Positions 8,201 to 16,228 of a stretch of DNA of 64,000 nucleotides are shown piece after piece. Source of the DNA: Roseiarcus sp963759955 (GTDB lineage Bacteria > Pseudomonadota > Alphaproteobacteria > Rhizobiales > Beijerinckiaceae); assembly GCA_963759955.1 (NCBI GenBank), contig CAVXCA010000104.1:1-64000 (forward strand), written 5' to 3'. How positions within the stretch are numbered: position 1 is the stretch's first letter; each line of letters opens with the position of its first letter. A program made the position numbers and the translations under genes. The notes beneath the pieces are model-generated. The model was not told the origin of the DNA and searched no databases. It saw only the letters and a list, made by a program, of their open reading frames with translations.

Positions 8201-8892
8201 CGATCGAGAAGGTCGTCGCCGCCAAGGATCCGACCGCCGCGTTTCACCTCGGCAACTACGCGATGACCTACGCGATCCTCGGCGACGCGCTGCGCGAAAC
8301 GAAGGATCCGACCGGCGCTCTCGACCAGTTGCAGGCCGCGATCGGCCTCCTGACGCCATTGGTCGCAGCCGATCCGGCGAGCGCGACACGAAAAGCGCAA
8401 CTCGCCGGCGCGTTCCGGCTGCATGGGCTCGCGGAGCTGGCGAAGGGCGAAGCCGCCATGGCCGCGCGAGATTTTCAAAATGCGAATACGATGTGGCGCG
8501 ACCTCGTCGCCCGCGATCCCGAAAACGCGTCCTGGCGGTTTGGCTTGGCCTCGAGCGAGGTCGGCGGGGCGACCGCCGCTTGGCGCGGCGGCGACCTCGC
8601 CGGCGCGCGCACGCAATTCGCAACGGCGATCGCGGCGTTGCAGGGCCTGACCGCGCTCGATCCGGCCAATGCGGGCTGGCGGCGCGCTCTGGAGCTTGGC
8701 CAGGTCAGTTTCGGCGAGGCCCTGGCCGGCGCGCAAGACCCCGCCGGCGCGCAGCGGGAGTTCGAAGCGGCGCTGACGATCGCGCGAGCGCTCGCCGACG
8801 CTCGCCCGGAGAATCGCTTGTGGCGAGACGAGGCCGACGCGATCGCCGCGCGATTGTCCGCCGACGCTGGCGCGGGATCGCCGCCGAAATGA
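5212..8892 (+). CDS. DUF4062 / nSTAND1-type NTPase with TM helix and TPR-like C-terminus
   Basis: A 1226-residue multidomain protein. Residues ~5-95 are a DUF4062 domain (YRIFISSPSDVAAERQRVE). A linker leads to the signature that opens nSTAND1 NTPases (SPFRGLEPFDEDHAPVFFGR, ~202-221). Walker A is GMSGAGKSS at 244-252 and Walker B is LLLVVDQLEEVF. A winged-helix/arm region follows, then a charged coiled coil (EERRRDAERLRAEEAAKRKR) and one membrane segment (FAAIVTALLLIAVGAAVYAL, ~689-708). The rest is Ala-rich helical repeat, TPR-like. Such proteins are regulated switches; relatives act in conflict or defence and signalling, but here the effector output is unclear. ATG 5212 was chosen over an upstream ATG (5137) because DUF4062 begins directly after it. 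No methylase, nuclease or protease partner is adjacent. Confidence 0.8.
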   Translation: METRKEYRIFISSPSDVAAERQRVERVVARLGGEIGGAAKLTVIRWESFYYTADKDFQAQIVPPSQTDLVLCILWKRLGSPLPVSYRRDDGSTPTGTEFEFEDAMRATRERGAPDVLTYRKTAEVLLSAERLDQERAQWLAFNRFWRQWFVGEAGHFIAGYHDFVTTDEFEALVEQHLRQWLERHGVLGGGAVVWPVERLGSPFRGLEPFDEDHAPVFFGRRRVVEQLRERLSEAERPFLLVLGMSGAGKSSLVRAGLAPRLRQPGAVPGVDVWRRATIRPTESGGDLLLGLANALYAPEALAELAAGDNATPAEFAALARSAPLAAANAVHQAVKRIAAALQRAEGFDRPAQVRLLLVVDQLEEVFQFAREGVEAFAAALAALVRSGGVWVVATMRSDFYAEFQSVAELVALKSEGLSFDLAPPSPAEIEEIVRAPAKAAGLSYKRRGPSGEGLDDELIAAARQPGSLPLLQFTLDELFNDRDRAESALTIAAYDRLGGLEGAIERRAESAFGALDASAQAELPALLREMVTWAGLETASGRVGRRERLVRPEGRARLLEAFVAARLLIADGPWVRLAHEAFISRWPRAAALIETDREFLRARARVEAAETQWRQEGRRPEFLLPRGRPLAEAAEILAQRRDALDGAAIAFIEASQDAENARLDEERRRDAERLRAEEAAKRKRLERFAAIVTALLLIAVGAAVYALDQRRVAIDRAVQAEHNFALALDATSGLVARVQAGGITVAVSRALLTAAQDVIDRLKSIEDAPAVGEARIRLLDAFAALHLREGRTSQALGEAHEAESIARALAALSAPDPKAAPLLAASEEKVGEVEIASGAIAQAAAEFDEARTFADPAAAAVPDDGARQDLRALVHRGLGEVSAARGDIRGALAEFGAAVSALDRPAITASNDASWQQGLVIARMRLADALLAQGDFAKGAEAYREAADATQAISDQYPAHGGYSATLALARRGQGDALARSGDWQGAIKAYQSALAIEKVVAAKDPTAAFHLGNYAMTYAILGDALRETKDPTGALDQLQAAIGLLTPLVAADPASATRKAQLAGAFRLHGLAELAKGEAAMAARDFQNANTMWRDLVARDPENASWRFGLASSEVGGATAAWRGGDLAGARTQFATAIAALQGLTALDPANAGWRRALELGQVSFGEALAGAQDPAGAQREFEAALTIARALADARPENRLWRDEADAIAARLSADAGAGSPPK

Positions 8893-9136
8893 CGCGCGCC
8901 GGCGCGTCTGCGCGGGCGCCGAAAGGCGGCGGACGGACGGTCGCGGCGCCGACGATTCGGCCATCGGGCCACAAGGAATTGGACGATTTCCCACAAAATG
9001 GCACGAAATCGACCGCAGGATGTGTGGGTATTTGTTGACTTGCGTGGGCGCGTAGGGCATCCCCACCGCAAGAGGGCAGGCGCCTGAGCGCGCCTGGGGC
9101 CTCGCCGGCTGCGGCGCTTTCCCAGGGAGAACGGAC

Positions 9137-11584
9137 ATGGCGGACTTTCCGACGCAGGCGCAGGTCGTCATCGGCGGCGGCGGCATCATCGGGACTTCGA
9201 CCGCCTATCACCTGGCAAAGCTCGGCTGGAGGGAAGTGGTCCTCATCGAGCGCCACAAGCTGACCTCGGGAAGCACGTTCCACGCGGCGGGCCTCGTCGG
9301 CCAGCTGCGGTCGAACGCCAACATCACCCAGTTGCTCGGCGAGTCGGTCAAGCTCTACCGGACGCTCGAAGAGGAGACCGGGCTCGCGACGGGATGGAAG
9401 ATGAACGGCGGCCTGCGCCTCGCCTGCAACGCGGAGCGATGGACCGAGGTCAAGCGGCAGGCCACCACTGCGCGCTCGTTCGGCCTGGAGATGCACCTTC
9501 TCACTGCGAAAGAGGCGCAGGACCTTTGGCCGCTGATGGACGTTTCGGACGTCGTCGGGGCCGCCTTCCTGCCGACGGACGGCCAGGCCAACCCTTCCGA
9601 CATCACCCAGTCCCTAGCCAAGGGCGCGCGGATGAACGGCGCGCGCATTATCGAAGACACCGAGGTCACGGGCTTCGAGGTCGAGCACGGCAGGGTGAAG
9701 GCAGTCCAGACCTCGCGCGGCCGCATCGCCTGCGAGGTCGTGGTGAACTGCGCCGGCCAATGGGCGCGCGAAGTCGGCGCCATGGCAGGCGTCAATGTGC
9801 CGCTGGTGTCGGTCCAGCACCAGTACATGGTGACCGAAGCAATTCCTGGCGTCACGCCCAACCTGCCGACGCTGCGCGACCCGGATCGCCTCACCTATTA
9901 CAAGGAGGAGGTCGGCGGCCTCGTCATGGGCGGCTACGAGCCCAATCCCATCCCGTGGGCGCAGGACGGCTTTCCCAAGAATTTCAATTTCCAACTGCTG
10001 CCGTCGAATTTCGACCATTTCGAGCCGGTGATGGAGCTCGCCCTGGGTCGCGTCCCCGCGCTTCAGACGGCGGGCGTCAAACAGCTCATCAACGGGCCGG
10101 AAAGCTTCACCCCGGACGGCAACTTCATTCTCGGACAGGCGCCGGAGCTGTCGGGCTTCTTCGTCGGCGCCGGCTTCAACGCGTTCGGCATCGCCTCGGC
10201 GGGCGGCGCCGGCAAGGTGCTCGCCGAATGGATCGTCGGCGGGCGTCCGCCTTACGATCTGTGGCCAGTCGACATCCTGCGCTTCGGCCGCAACCATCAG
10301 GACGTGCGCTGGGTCCGCGAGCGCACGCTCGAGGCCTACGCCAAGCATTACACGATCGCCTGGCCGCAAGAGGAATACGACAGCGGACGCCCGCTCCGCC
10401 GCTCGCCGCTCTACGACCGCCTCGAGGCCCAGAAGGCGGTGTTCGGCGAGAAGTTGGGGTGGGAGCGTCCGAACTGGTTCGCCGGGCCGGGCGAGGAACG
10501 CAAGGACCGCTACACATTCGCTCGGCCCAATTGGGTCGACGCCGTCGCCCGCGAGCACAAGGCGACACGAGAGGCGGCAGCCGTTTTCGACCAGACCTCT
10601 TTCGCGAAATTCCTCATGGTCGGCAAGGATGCGGAGGCCGCGCTGTCGTGGATCTCAGCCAACGACGTCGCGCGCCCCGTCGGCAGCTTGGTCTACACCC
10701 AAATGCTGAACGCCAAAGGGGGGATCGAATGCGACCTCACCATCGGCCGGCTGTCGCCGACGTCGTATTACATCGTCACCGGGACCGGCTTCGCGTCGCA
10801 CGACTTCGACTGGATCCGCCGCAATATCCCGCAAGGGTTGGACGCCCATCTCGTCGATGTTTCTTCCGCTTACGCCGTGCTCAGCCTGATGGGTCCGAAC
10901 GCGCGGCGCGTGCTCGAGAAGCTGACGCGCGACGATGTGTCCAACGACGGCTTCCCCTTCGGCCAGCTGAAAACCATCCGCGTCGCCGGAGCGCCGCTGA
11001 TGGCGCTTCGCATAACCTATGTCGGCGAACTCGGATGGGAGCTTCATCTGCCCGTCGAATTCGCGGTCACGGTCTATGAGGCCGTCATGGCCGCGGGCGC
11101 GGAGTTCGGCGTCCTGAATGCCGGATATCGCGCCATCGAAACTCTGCGGCTGGAAAAATTCTATCGCGCCTGGGGCTCGGACATCGGCCCCGATCACACG
11201 CCGCTCGAAGCGGGGTTGGGCTGGGCGGTCAAACTCAAGACGAACATTCCGTTTCTCGGCCGCGAGGCGCTCGAAGCCCAGCGGGCGGCGAAGCTGCGCA
11301 AAAGGCTCGCCTGCTTCACCGTCGAGGATCCGGAAGTCATCCTGCTGGGGCGCGAAACGATCTATCGCAACGGCGAGCGGGTGGGTTGGCTCACCAGCGG
11401 CGGCTTCGGCCACACGATCGGGAAACCGATCGGTTGCGGCTACATCCGCCAGCCGGACGGCGGTTTGGACGAGCAATTCGTCAGGTCGGGTTCATACGAG
11501 CTCGATGTGGCGACGCAGCGCGTGCCCTGCGCCGTGCATGCCGGCCCCTTGTACGACCCGAAAATGGAGCGGGTGAAGATGTGA
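9137..11584 (+). CDS. FAD-dependent oxidoreductase with GcvT domain (dimethylglycine/sarcosine dehydrogenase-like)
   Basis: An 815-residue fusion. The N-terminal half is a DAO-type FAD domain with VVIGGGGIIGTSTAYHLAKLG (10-30). It also has STFHAAG, whose His49 corresponds to the histidine that binds FAD covalently in dimethylglycine dehydrogenase. From about 430 the protein is an aminomethyltransferase (GcvT-like) domain that would pass the released one-carbon unit to tetrahydrofolate. The order and length match dimethylglycine/sarcosine dehydrogenases, so oxidative N-demethylation of a glycine derivative or related amine is likely. AGGGAGA lies nine bases before the ATG. The next gene is an M81 peptidase 87 bases downstream, and both are probably co-transcribed. 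Confidence 0.85.
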   Translation: MADFPTQAQVVIGGGGIIGTSTAYHLAKLGWREVVLIERHKLTSGSTFHAAGLVGQLRSNANITQLLGESVKLYRTLEEETGLATGWKMNGGLRLACNAERWTEVKRQATTARSFGLEMHLLTAKEAQDLWPLMDVSDVVGAAFLPTDGQANPSDITQSLAKGARMNGARIIEDTEVTGFEVEHGRVKAVQTSRGRIACEVVVNCAGQWAREVGAMAGVNVPLVSVQHQYMVTEAIPGVTPNLPTLRDPDRLTYYKEEVGGLVMGGYEPNPIPWAQDGFPKNFNFQLLPSNFDHFEPVMELALGRVPALQTAGVKQLINGPESFTPDGNFILGQAPELSGFFVGAGFNAFGIASAGGAGKVLAEWIVGGRPPYDLWPVDILRFGRNHQDVRWVRERTLEAYAKHYTIAWPQEEYDSGRPLRRSPLYDRLEAQKAVFGEKLGWERPNWFAGPGEERKDRYTFARPNWVDAVAREHKATREAAAVFDQTSFAKFLMVGKDAEAALSWISANDVARPVGSLVYTQMLNAKGGIECDLTIGRLSPTSYYIVTGTGFASHDFDWIRRNIPQGLDAHLVDVSSAYAVLSLMGPNARRVLEKLTRDDVSNDGFPFGQLKTIRVAGAPLMALRITYVGELGWELHLPVEFAVTVYEAVMAAGAEFGVLNAGYRAIETLRLEKFYRAWGSDIGPDHTPLEAGLGWAVKLKTNIPFLGREALEAQRAAKLRKRLACFTVEDPEVILLGRETIYRNGERVGWLTSGGFGHTIGKPIGCGYIRQPDGGLDEQFVRSGSYELDVATQRVPCAVHAGPLYDPKMERVKM

Positions 11585-11671
11585 GGGTGGCGCAAGCCAT
11601 CGTCGGCGAAGATCGGCGCCTTGCTCGGCGCCCGCTCGAAACTCAAAACTTCGAAACATGGCGGTTGTCGG

Positions 11672-13165
11672 ATGCGCGTGGCAGTGGGCGGCTTTCTTCA
11701 TGAGACCAACACGTTTGCGGAAGCCCACACTACGTATGAGGACTTCGCCACCCCCGACGCGTGGCCGGGCGTCATCCGAGCCGACGAGATCGCCCCTGCC
11801 GTTCGCGGGCTCAATCTGCCGGTGGCCGGCTTTCTCGCGCAAGCGGAGGCGCTCGGCTTCGATGTGGTCCCGACGATTTGGGCTTCCGCCGCCCCGTCCG
11901 GCGTGGTGACGCGATCGGCTTTCGAGGCGATCGTCGGCGAACTCGTCGAGCGCTTGCTGGCCGCCGGTCGGGTGGATGCGGTCTTCCTCGACCTTCACGG
12001 CGCGATGGTGTGCGAGCACGTCGCCGACGGCGAGGGCGAAATCCTTCGCAGGGTTCGCGAGGCGGTGGGAGCGGAAACGAAGATCGTCGTCGCGCTCGAC
12101 TTCCACGCCAACATCACGCGGCTGATGGTGGACGCGGCCGACCTGCTGGCGACCTACAGAACCTATCCTCACGTCGACATGGAGGAGACGGGGCGACGCG
12201 CCGCCGCGCTGTTGGCCGGCGCTTCTTCGCGGCCTCTGAAGGCGTTTCGCAAGCTCCCATTCCTGATTCCGCTTCATTGGCAATCGACGCTCGCAGAGCC
12301 CATGGCGAGCCTGATGGCGATCGTCGAAGCCGAGGAACGGCTGCCCGGCGTGACCTCCGTAGCCCTCGCGGCGGGATTCTCCCTCGCCGACTTCGACGAA
12401 TGCGGACCGGCGATCGTCGTTTATGGCGACGACCGCAAGGCGGTGGACGCCTCGGCCGATCGTCTGGAGCGGTCTTTCCTCGACCGGGAGCCCGCCTTTG
12501 CAGGGGAATTGCTGGAGCCGTCGGAGGCGATAAGGCGCGCGCTGAGCGTCGACGGCGCGGTGCTGCTTGCGGACACCCAGGATAATCCGGGCGCGGGCGC
12601 AACCTCCAATTCGGTAGGAATTCTTCGCGCCATGATCGAGGCGCGCGTGCCGGACGGGGTGGTGGCGGTGATCTGCGATCCTGAAGCCGCTGCGGCGGCC
12701 CACGCGGCCGGCGAGGGGGCCGACATCCATATCGCCCTCGGCGCGAAAAGCGCGCGCTCCACGGAGGAAAGCGTCGTCGGGACGTTCCATGTCGAGCGTC
12801 TCGGCGACGGCAATTTCGACGCGACAGGGCCGTTCTACAGCGGCTGCCGGATGCAGTTGGGGCCGATGGCGCAACTTCGCATTGGGGGCGTGCGCATCGT
12901 CGTCTCCAGCCGGCGTCAGCAGGCCGCGGATCGCGCGATGCTTCGCCATGTCGGAATCGATCCCGCCCGACACAAGATCATCGCGCTGAAGAGTTCGGTC
13001 CACTTCCGCGCCGACTTCGCGCCGCTCGCCAAGCAGATCCTGATCGTGGTCGCGCCGGGCGAGAACATCGCCGATCCCGAGCGGCTCGGCTACTCCAGGC
13101 TGAGACCGGGCGTGCGCATTCAGCCTCTCGGCCGGCCCTTCGAACCGCGGCAAGGCGAGCGGTAG
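11672..13165 (+). CDS. M81 family (MlrC-like) metallopeptidase
   Basis: 497 residues beginning MRVAVGGFLHETNTFAEAHT, the hallmark of the MlrC/M81 family, whose namesake degrades linearised microcystin but whose usual substrates are unknown. Conserved pieces include FLDLHGAMVCEH, VALDFHANIT and TYRTYPHVDM (metal-binding His/Asp) and the late DTQDNPGAGATSNS motif, all spaced as expected. The ATG at 11672 is used because homology starts there; a longer frame from 11621 adds unrelated sequence. These genes commonly accompany amine or amino-acid catabolic operons, and here it sits between a dimethylglycine-dehydrogenase-like gene and a DeoR regulator. It could hydrolyse a pathway intermediate, but that is inference. 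Confidence 0.82.
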   Translation: MRVAVGGFLHETNTFAEAHTTYEDFATPDAWPGVIRADEIAPAVRGLNLPVAGFLAQAEALGFDVVPTIWASAAPSGVVTRSAFEAIVGELVERLLAAGRVDAVFLDLHGAMVCEHVADGEGEILRRVREAVGAETKIVVALDFHANITRLMVDAADLLATYRTYPHVDMEETGRRAAALLAGASSRPLKAFRKLPFLIPLHWQSTLAEPMASLMAIVEAEERLPGVTSVALAAGFSLADFDECGPAIVVYGDDRKAVDASADRLERSFLDREPAFAGELLEPSEAIRRALSVDGAVLLADTQDNPGAGATSNSVGILRAMIEARVPDGVVAVICDPEAAAAAHAAGEGADIHIALGAKSARSTEESVVGTFHVERLGDGNFDATGPFYSGCRMQLGPMAQLRIGGVRIVVSSRRQQAADRAMLRHVGIDPARHKIIALKSSVHFRADFAPLAKQILIVVAPGENIADPERLGYSRLRPGVRIQPLGRPFEPRQGER

Positions 13166-13210
13166 AAAGTCTGGAGGGCGAGGGCGCCCGGTCAGCGTGG
13201 CCGCCTCTTC

Positions 13211-14014
13211 TCAGCCCGATGCGGCGTCGTCCGCCGCTTTCCCGTCGCGATGCAGGCCTTTGGGGGTGACGATGCGCACCCCGGCGGCCTGGCAGCGCGA
13301 GGCGAAGTCCAGTGGCGGGTCTTCATCGGCGACGATCGCGTCCACCGCCGAAAGCTCACACACCTTGACCGGCGCTTCCCTGCCGAATTTCGTGCGGTCG
13401 GTTATGACCCAGGTCTCCTGCGCCTGCTTCATGGCGACCCGGGAAAACTCCGCCTCGAAGAGATGGAAGTCGACGAGATCGCCCGCCGTCGTGATGCCGC
13501 CGACCGACAGGAAGGCGTATTTCACCTGGAACTGCGCGAGGAACTCGAGAGTCGAAGATCCGAAAGCCGCCGCGTCCTCGCCGCGCAATTCCCCGCCGGC
13601 CATGAAGACCCGGTTGCCGTTCCGAGAGGCCAACCGGCAGGCGATTTCCGCAGAATGGGTCACCACCACCAAGCGCGAATGGTTGACCAAGGCGTCGGCG
13701 ACATAGGCGGATGTCGTGCCGTTATCCAGGATGAGACTGTCGCCGTCGCGCACAAATTCGCGCACGATCGCAGCGACCGCCCGCTTGGCGTCGCGATTGA
13801 CCTGCATCCGGCGCTGGAACGGCGGTTCCTCCGACTGTTCGGGAACCATGACGCCGCCATGGAAACGCAGAAGGGCGCCGCTCTCGACGAGCGCTTGGAT
13901 GTTTCGCCTGATGGTTTCGGTCGACACCGACAACCGGTCGGCCAGATCGGCAATGCTGCAGCTGCCGTGTTCGCGCACCGCTTGGAGAATGTCGGCTTGG
14001 CGTTTGAGGGACAT
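13211..14014 (-). CDS. DeoR-family transcriptional regulator
   Basis: 267 residues. The N-terminal DeoR helix-turn-helix spans ~1-57 (QADILQAVREHGSCSIADLA, then SVSTETIRRNIQALVESGAL). The rest is the DeoR sensor domain of sugar-isomerase fold (DGDSLILDNGTTSAYVADAL, VFMAGGELRGEDAAAFG). Members usually repress and are released by a phosphorylated or small-molecule intermediate. ATG 14014 is taken as the start; a TTG at 14032 is in frame and slightly better spaced from an AAAGG, so six more residues are possible. It is divergent from the permease operon and convergent with the M81 gene, so it probably controls one or both flanking units. Confidence 0.85.
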   Translation of the reverse strand: MSLKRQADILQAVREHGSCSIADLADRLSVSTETIRRNIQALVESGALLRFHGGVMVPEQSEEPPFQRRMQVNRDAKRAVAAIVREFVRDGDSLILDNGTTSAYVADALVNHSRLVVVTHSAEIACRLASRNGNRVFMAGGELRGEDAAAFGSSTLEFLAQFQVKYAFLSVGGITTAGDLVDFHLFEAEFSRVAMKQAQETWVITDRTKFGREAPVKVCELSAVDAIVADEDPPLDFASRCQAAGVRIVTPKGLHRDGKAADDAASG

Positions 14015-14316
14015 TTGTCGACTCTGAGGCAACCGCCTTTGCTCCGCCGAGGGATCGGCGTGAGGCGGCCAGACCGAGTACTAGCGAACCGAGGCCGCTC
14101 TTGCCAGCAGATTGAGGGAACATGTGCAATTGCAGAAGCAATACGCCACATCTCCAGCGCTGGTCGCGGCTGTTTGCGTGTGAGCGCCATCGTCGGCTCG
14201 CCCCTGGGGTTCCTTTTGAAATCTTGAATGGAGAGCCACCGAGACGCCGAACGCCAGTAGGGGCGCGCGCCGATCTTGACCGCATGGTCGAGGAAAGGGT
14301 GTGGTTTTCTGAGCAG

Positions 14317-14337
14317 ATTGCCTGCCAAAGAGGCAAT
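14317..14337. promoter_or_regulatory. Inverted repeat, candidate DeoR operator
   Basis: ATTGCCT and AGGCAAT are perfect 7-base arms separated by 7 bases, about 36 bases upstream of the candidate -35 box. Confidence 0.35.
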
Positions 14338-14372
14338 ATTCCATATGATCTCGCAATAATGTTGCTGCGGTG

Positions 14373-14401
14373 TTGACATGCGTGGATATGGGTTTCATTC
14401 T
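14373..14401 (+). promoter_or_regulatory. Candidate promoter of the permease operon
   Basis: Perfect -35 TTGACA (14373-14378), 17-base spacer, weak -10 CATTCT (14396-14401). A weak -10 would suit an activated or inducible promoter. Confidence 0.4.
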
Positions 14402-14404
14402 GAT

Positions 14405-14417
14405 GCAACGGCGTTGC
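14405..14417. promoter_or_regulatory. 13-base palindrome near the expected transcription start
   Basis: GCAACG-G-CGTTGC, perfect. Its position just downstream of the candidate -10 would suit a repressor site. Confidence 0.3.
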
Positions 14418-14481
14418 CGTGCGGGGGGCAATGAACCGGGAGCGCACTGCAAGACCCGTTCAATCTGAGGGGAGAGAACCA

Positions 14482-16146
14482 ATGTCGGGCGACGATGACA
14501 CCGGAGAGGATCTCCGCCACGATGCCGAGATCCTGTTCACACCGGAGCACCTTGGCGACGAGAAGAAGGTCGTCGACGAAGACGTGAAAACCCTGCACTC
14601 CATGGGCTATTCGCAAGAACTGTCCCGGCGCATGCATGCGTTTTCCAATTTCGCCGTTTCTTTTTCGATCATCTGCATTCTGGCGGGCGGCATCACGTCG
14701 TTTCAGTCGGGCTTCTCCGCCCTCGGCGGTTTTGGCGTCGCGGTGGGCTGGATCGTCGGCGGCGTATTCGCGCTGGTGGTGGCCAACTCCATGGCCCAGA
14801 TCGCTTCGGCCTATCCGACGGCCGGCGGGCTCTATCACTGGTCGTCGATTCTCGGCGGACGCGGCTTGGGCTGGGCGACGGCGTGGATCAACCTGCTCGG
14901 GCTGATTTTCGTCATCGCCTCCGTTAACGTTGGCGTCTACACGCTGTTCAACCAGCTCATCCTCGGCAACATCTTCGGCATCGACACGTCCAAGTGGCCG
15001 CTGTGGTTCTTCGGGCTCGACACCGCGGTGTGGGGCTCTTGGCAGCAACTCGTCGGTGTGGCCGTCATCACCTTGGCCGGCGCGCTGTTCAATCATTTCG
15101 GCATCCGCGTCACCACCAAGCTGATCGACTTTTCCGGCTACCTGATCTTCGCGGTGGCGATCGTCTTGACGATCACCGTTCTGGCGGGCGCCAAGTCCTT
15201 CGACTTCGGCCGGCTGGTGACGATCGTCAACAACACCGGCGATCCGGGCGGCGGCGTGTGGCCGCACACCGACAGCCTGATCATGGCCTTCGCGCTCGGG
15301 CTGCTGTTGCCGCTCTACACCATCACCGGCTTCGACGGCTCGGCCCACACCTCGGAAGAAACGGTCAACGCCCGAGTCAGCGTGCCCAAGGGCATGATCA
15401 ACTCGGTGCTGTGGTCGCTCGTCTTCGGCTTCGTGATGGTGTGCTCGTTCGTGCTCGCCATGCCCGACACGAGCGCGGCGGCCAAGGACGGCGCCAACGT
15501 GTTCTTCAACCTATTGGCCAACCTGTCGGCGCCGGTCGCGCTGAAAAATGCGCTTTACATCGCCATCGTGCTGTCCAACTTCCTGTGCGGGCTGGCGGCG
15601 CTCACCTCAACCTCGCGCATGGTGTTCGCGTTCGCTCGCGACGGCGGCCTGCCCAAGCCGCTGCGCGCGGTCAGCCACAGCTACCGCTCGCCTGTCGGCG
15701 GCATCTGGGCCGCGGCCATTCTCTCGGTGCTGGTGACCATCTACTCCGCCGCCTTCTCGGCTTTGGCGGCCGGGTGCGCGGTGTTCCTCTATATCTCGTA
15801 CGCCATGCCGATCGCCGCCGGCCTGTTTACCGAGGGCAAGAAGTGGACCGTATTCGGGCCGTTCCGGCTCGGCGCGTTGTCCAAGCCGTTCGCCGTCATC
15901 ACCGTCGTCGGCACGGTCATATTGTTCGTGATCGGCATCCAGCCGCCCAACGACGTGCTGATCCAGTATTCGGTCGGCATTGTCGTGCTGCTGGCCGTGT
16001 TGTGGCTCGGCTTCGAGCGCCGCCGCTTCGCGGGCCCGCCGATCGGCGACGAAATCAAGCGTCGTCAGGCGCAACTGCTGGCCGAGGAGGCGGCGGTCGG
16101 CGAGGCCGCCCAAGGGTTGGCCGCCGAGGCCGCCAATGCCGGCTAG
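14482..16146 (+). CDS. APC-superfamily amino-acid/amine permease
   Basis: 554 residues, about twelve hydrophobic segments, preceded by a ~65-residue soluble N-terminus with HSMGYSQELSRRMHAFSNFA, typical of the amino acid/choline/GABA permease branch. TM1 carries the FSIICILAGGITSF helix break used for substrate binding. The N-terminal half has PTAGGLYHWSSILGG and a later segment ITGFDGSAHTSEET, both family hallmarks. It imports an amino acid, polyamine or amino alcohol with a cation. GGGGAGA seven bases before ATG 14482 decides the start over an upstream in-frame ATG. First gene of a five-gene run with a kinase, a GS-like ligase and two dehydrogenases, so its substrate is probably the amine they break down. 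Confidence 0.88.
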   Translation: MSGDDDTGEDLRHDAEILFTPEHLGDEKKVVDEDVKTLHSMGYSQELSRRMHAFSNFAVSFSIICILAGGITSFQSGFSALGGFGVAVGWIVGGVFALVVANSMAQIASAYPTAGGLYHWSSILGGRGLGWATAWINLLGLIFVIASVNVGVYTLFNQLILGNIFGIDTSKWPLWFFGLDTAVWGSWQQLVGVAVITLAGALFNHFGIRVTTKLIDFSGYLIFAVAIVLTITVLAGAKSFDFGRLVTIVNNTGDPGGGVWPHTDSLIMAFALGLLLPLYTITGFDGSAHTSEETVNARVSVPKGMINSVLWSLVFGFVMVCSFVLAMPDTSAAAKDGANVFFNLLANLSAPVALKNALYIAIVLSNFLCGLAALTSTSRMVFAFARDGGLPKPLRAVSHSYRSPVGGIWAAAILSVLVTIYSAAFSALAAGCAVFLYISYAMPIAAGLFTEGKKWTVFGPFRLGALSKPFAVITVVGTVILFVIGIQPPNDVLIQYSVGIVVLLAVLWLGFERRRFAGPPIGDEIKRRQAQLLAEEAAVGEAAQGLAAEAANAG

Positions 16147-16163
16147 GCTGTAGGGAGTTCGGT

Positions 16164-16191
16164 CCGCCCTCGCGCTCTGGCGCGAGGGCGG
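16164..16191 (+). terminator. Strong intercistronic hairpin
   Basis: CCGCCCTCGCGC and GCGCGAGGGCGG pair perfectly over 12 bp with a 4-base loop, 18 bases after the permease stop. No T-run follows, so it may stabilise the upstream mRNA or attenuate and not fully terminate. Confidence 0.5.
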
Positions 16192-16228
16192 GGTTCCCGC
16201 TGTGCCTGCCCGTGCGTTCGAGTGATGC

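Larger units (their letters stand above)
14015..14481. other. Divergent regulatory interval between DeoR and permease genes
   Basis: No gene. It contains a 7-bp-arm inverted repeat (14317-14337), a good -35 box (14373) and a 13-base palindrome (14405-14417), all consistent with control of the permease operon. The region 14290-14400 is AT-richer than its surroundings. Confidence 0.5.
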
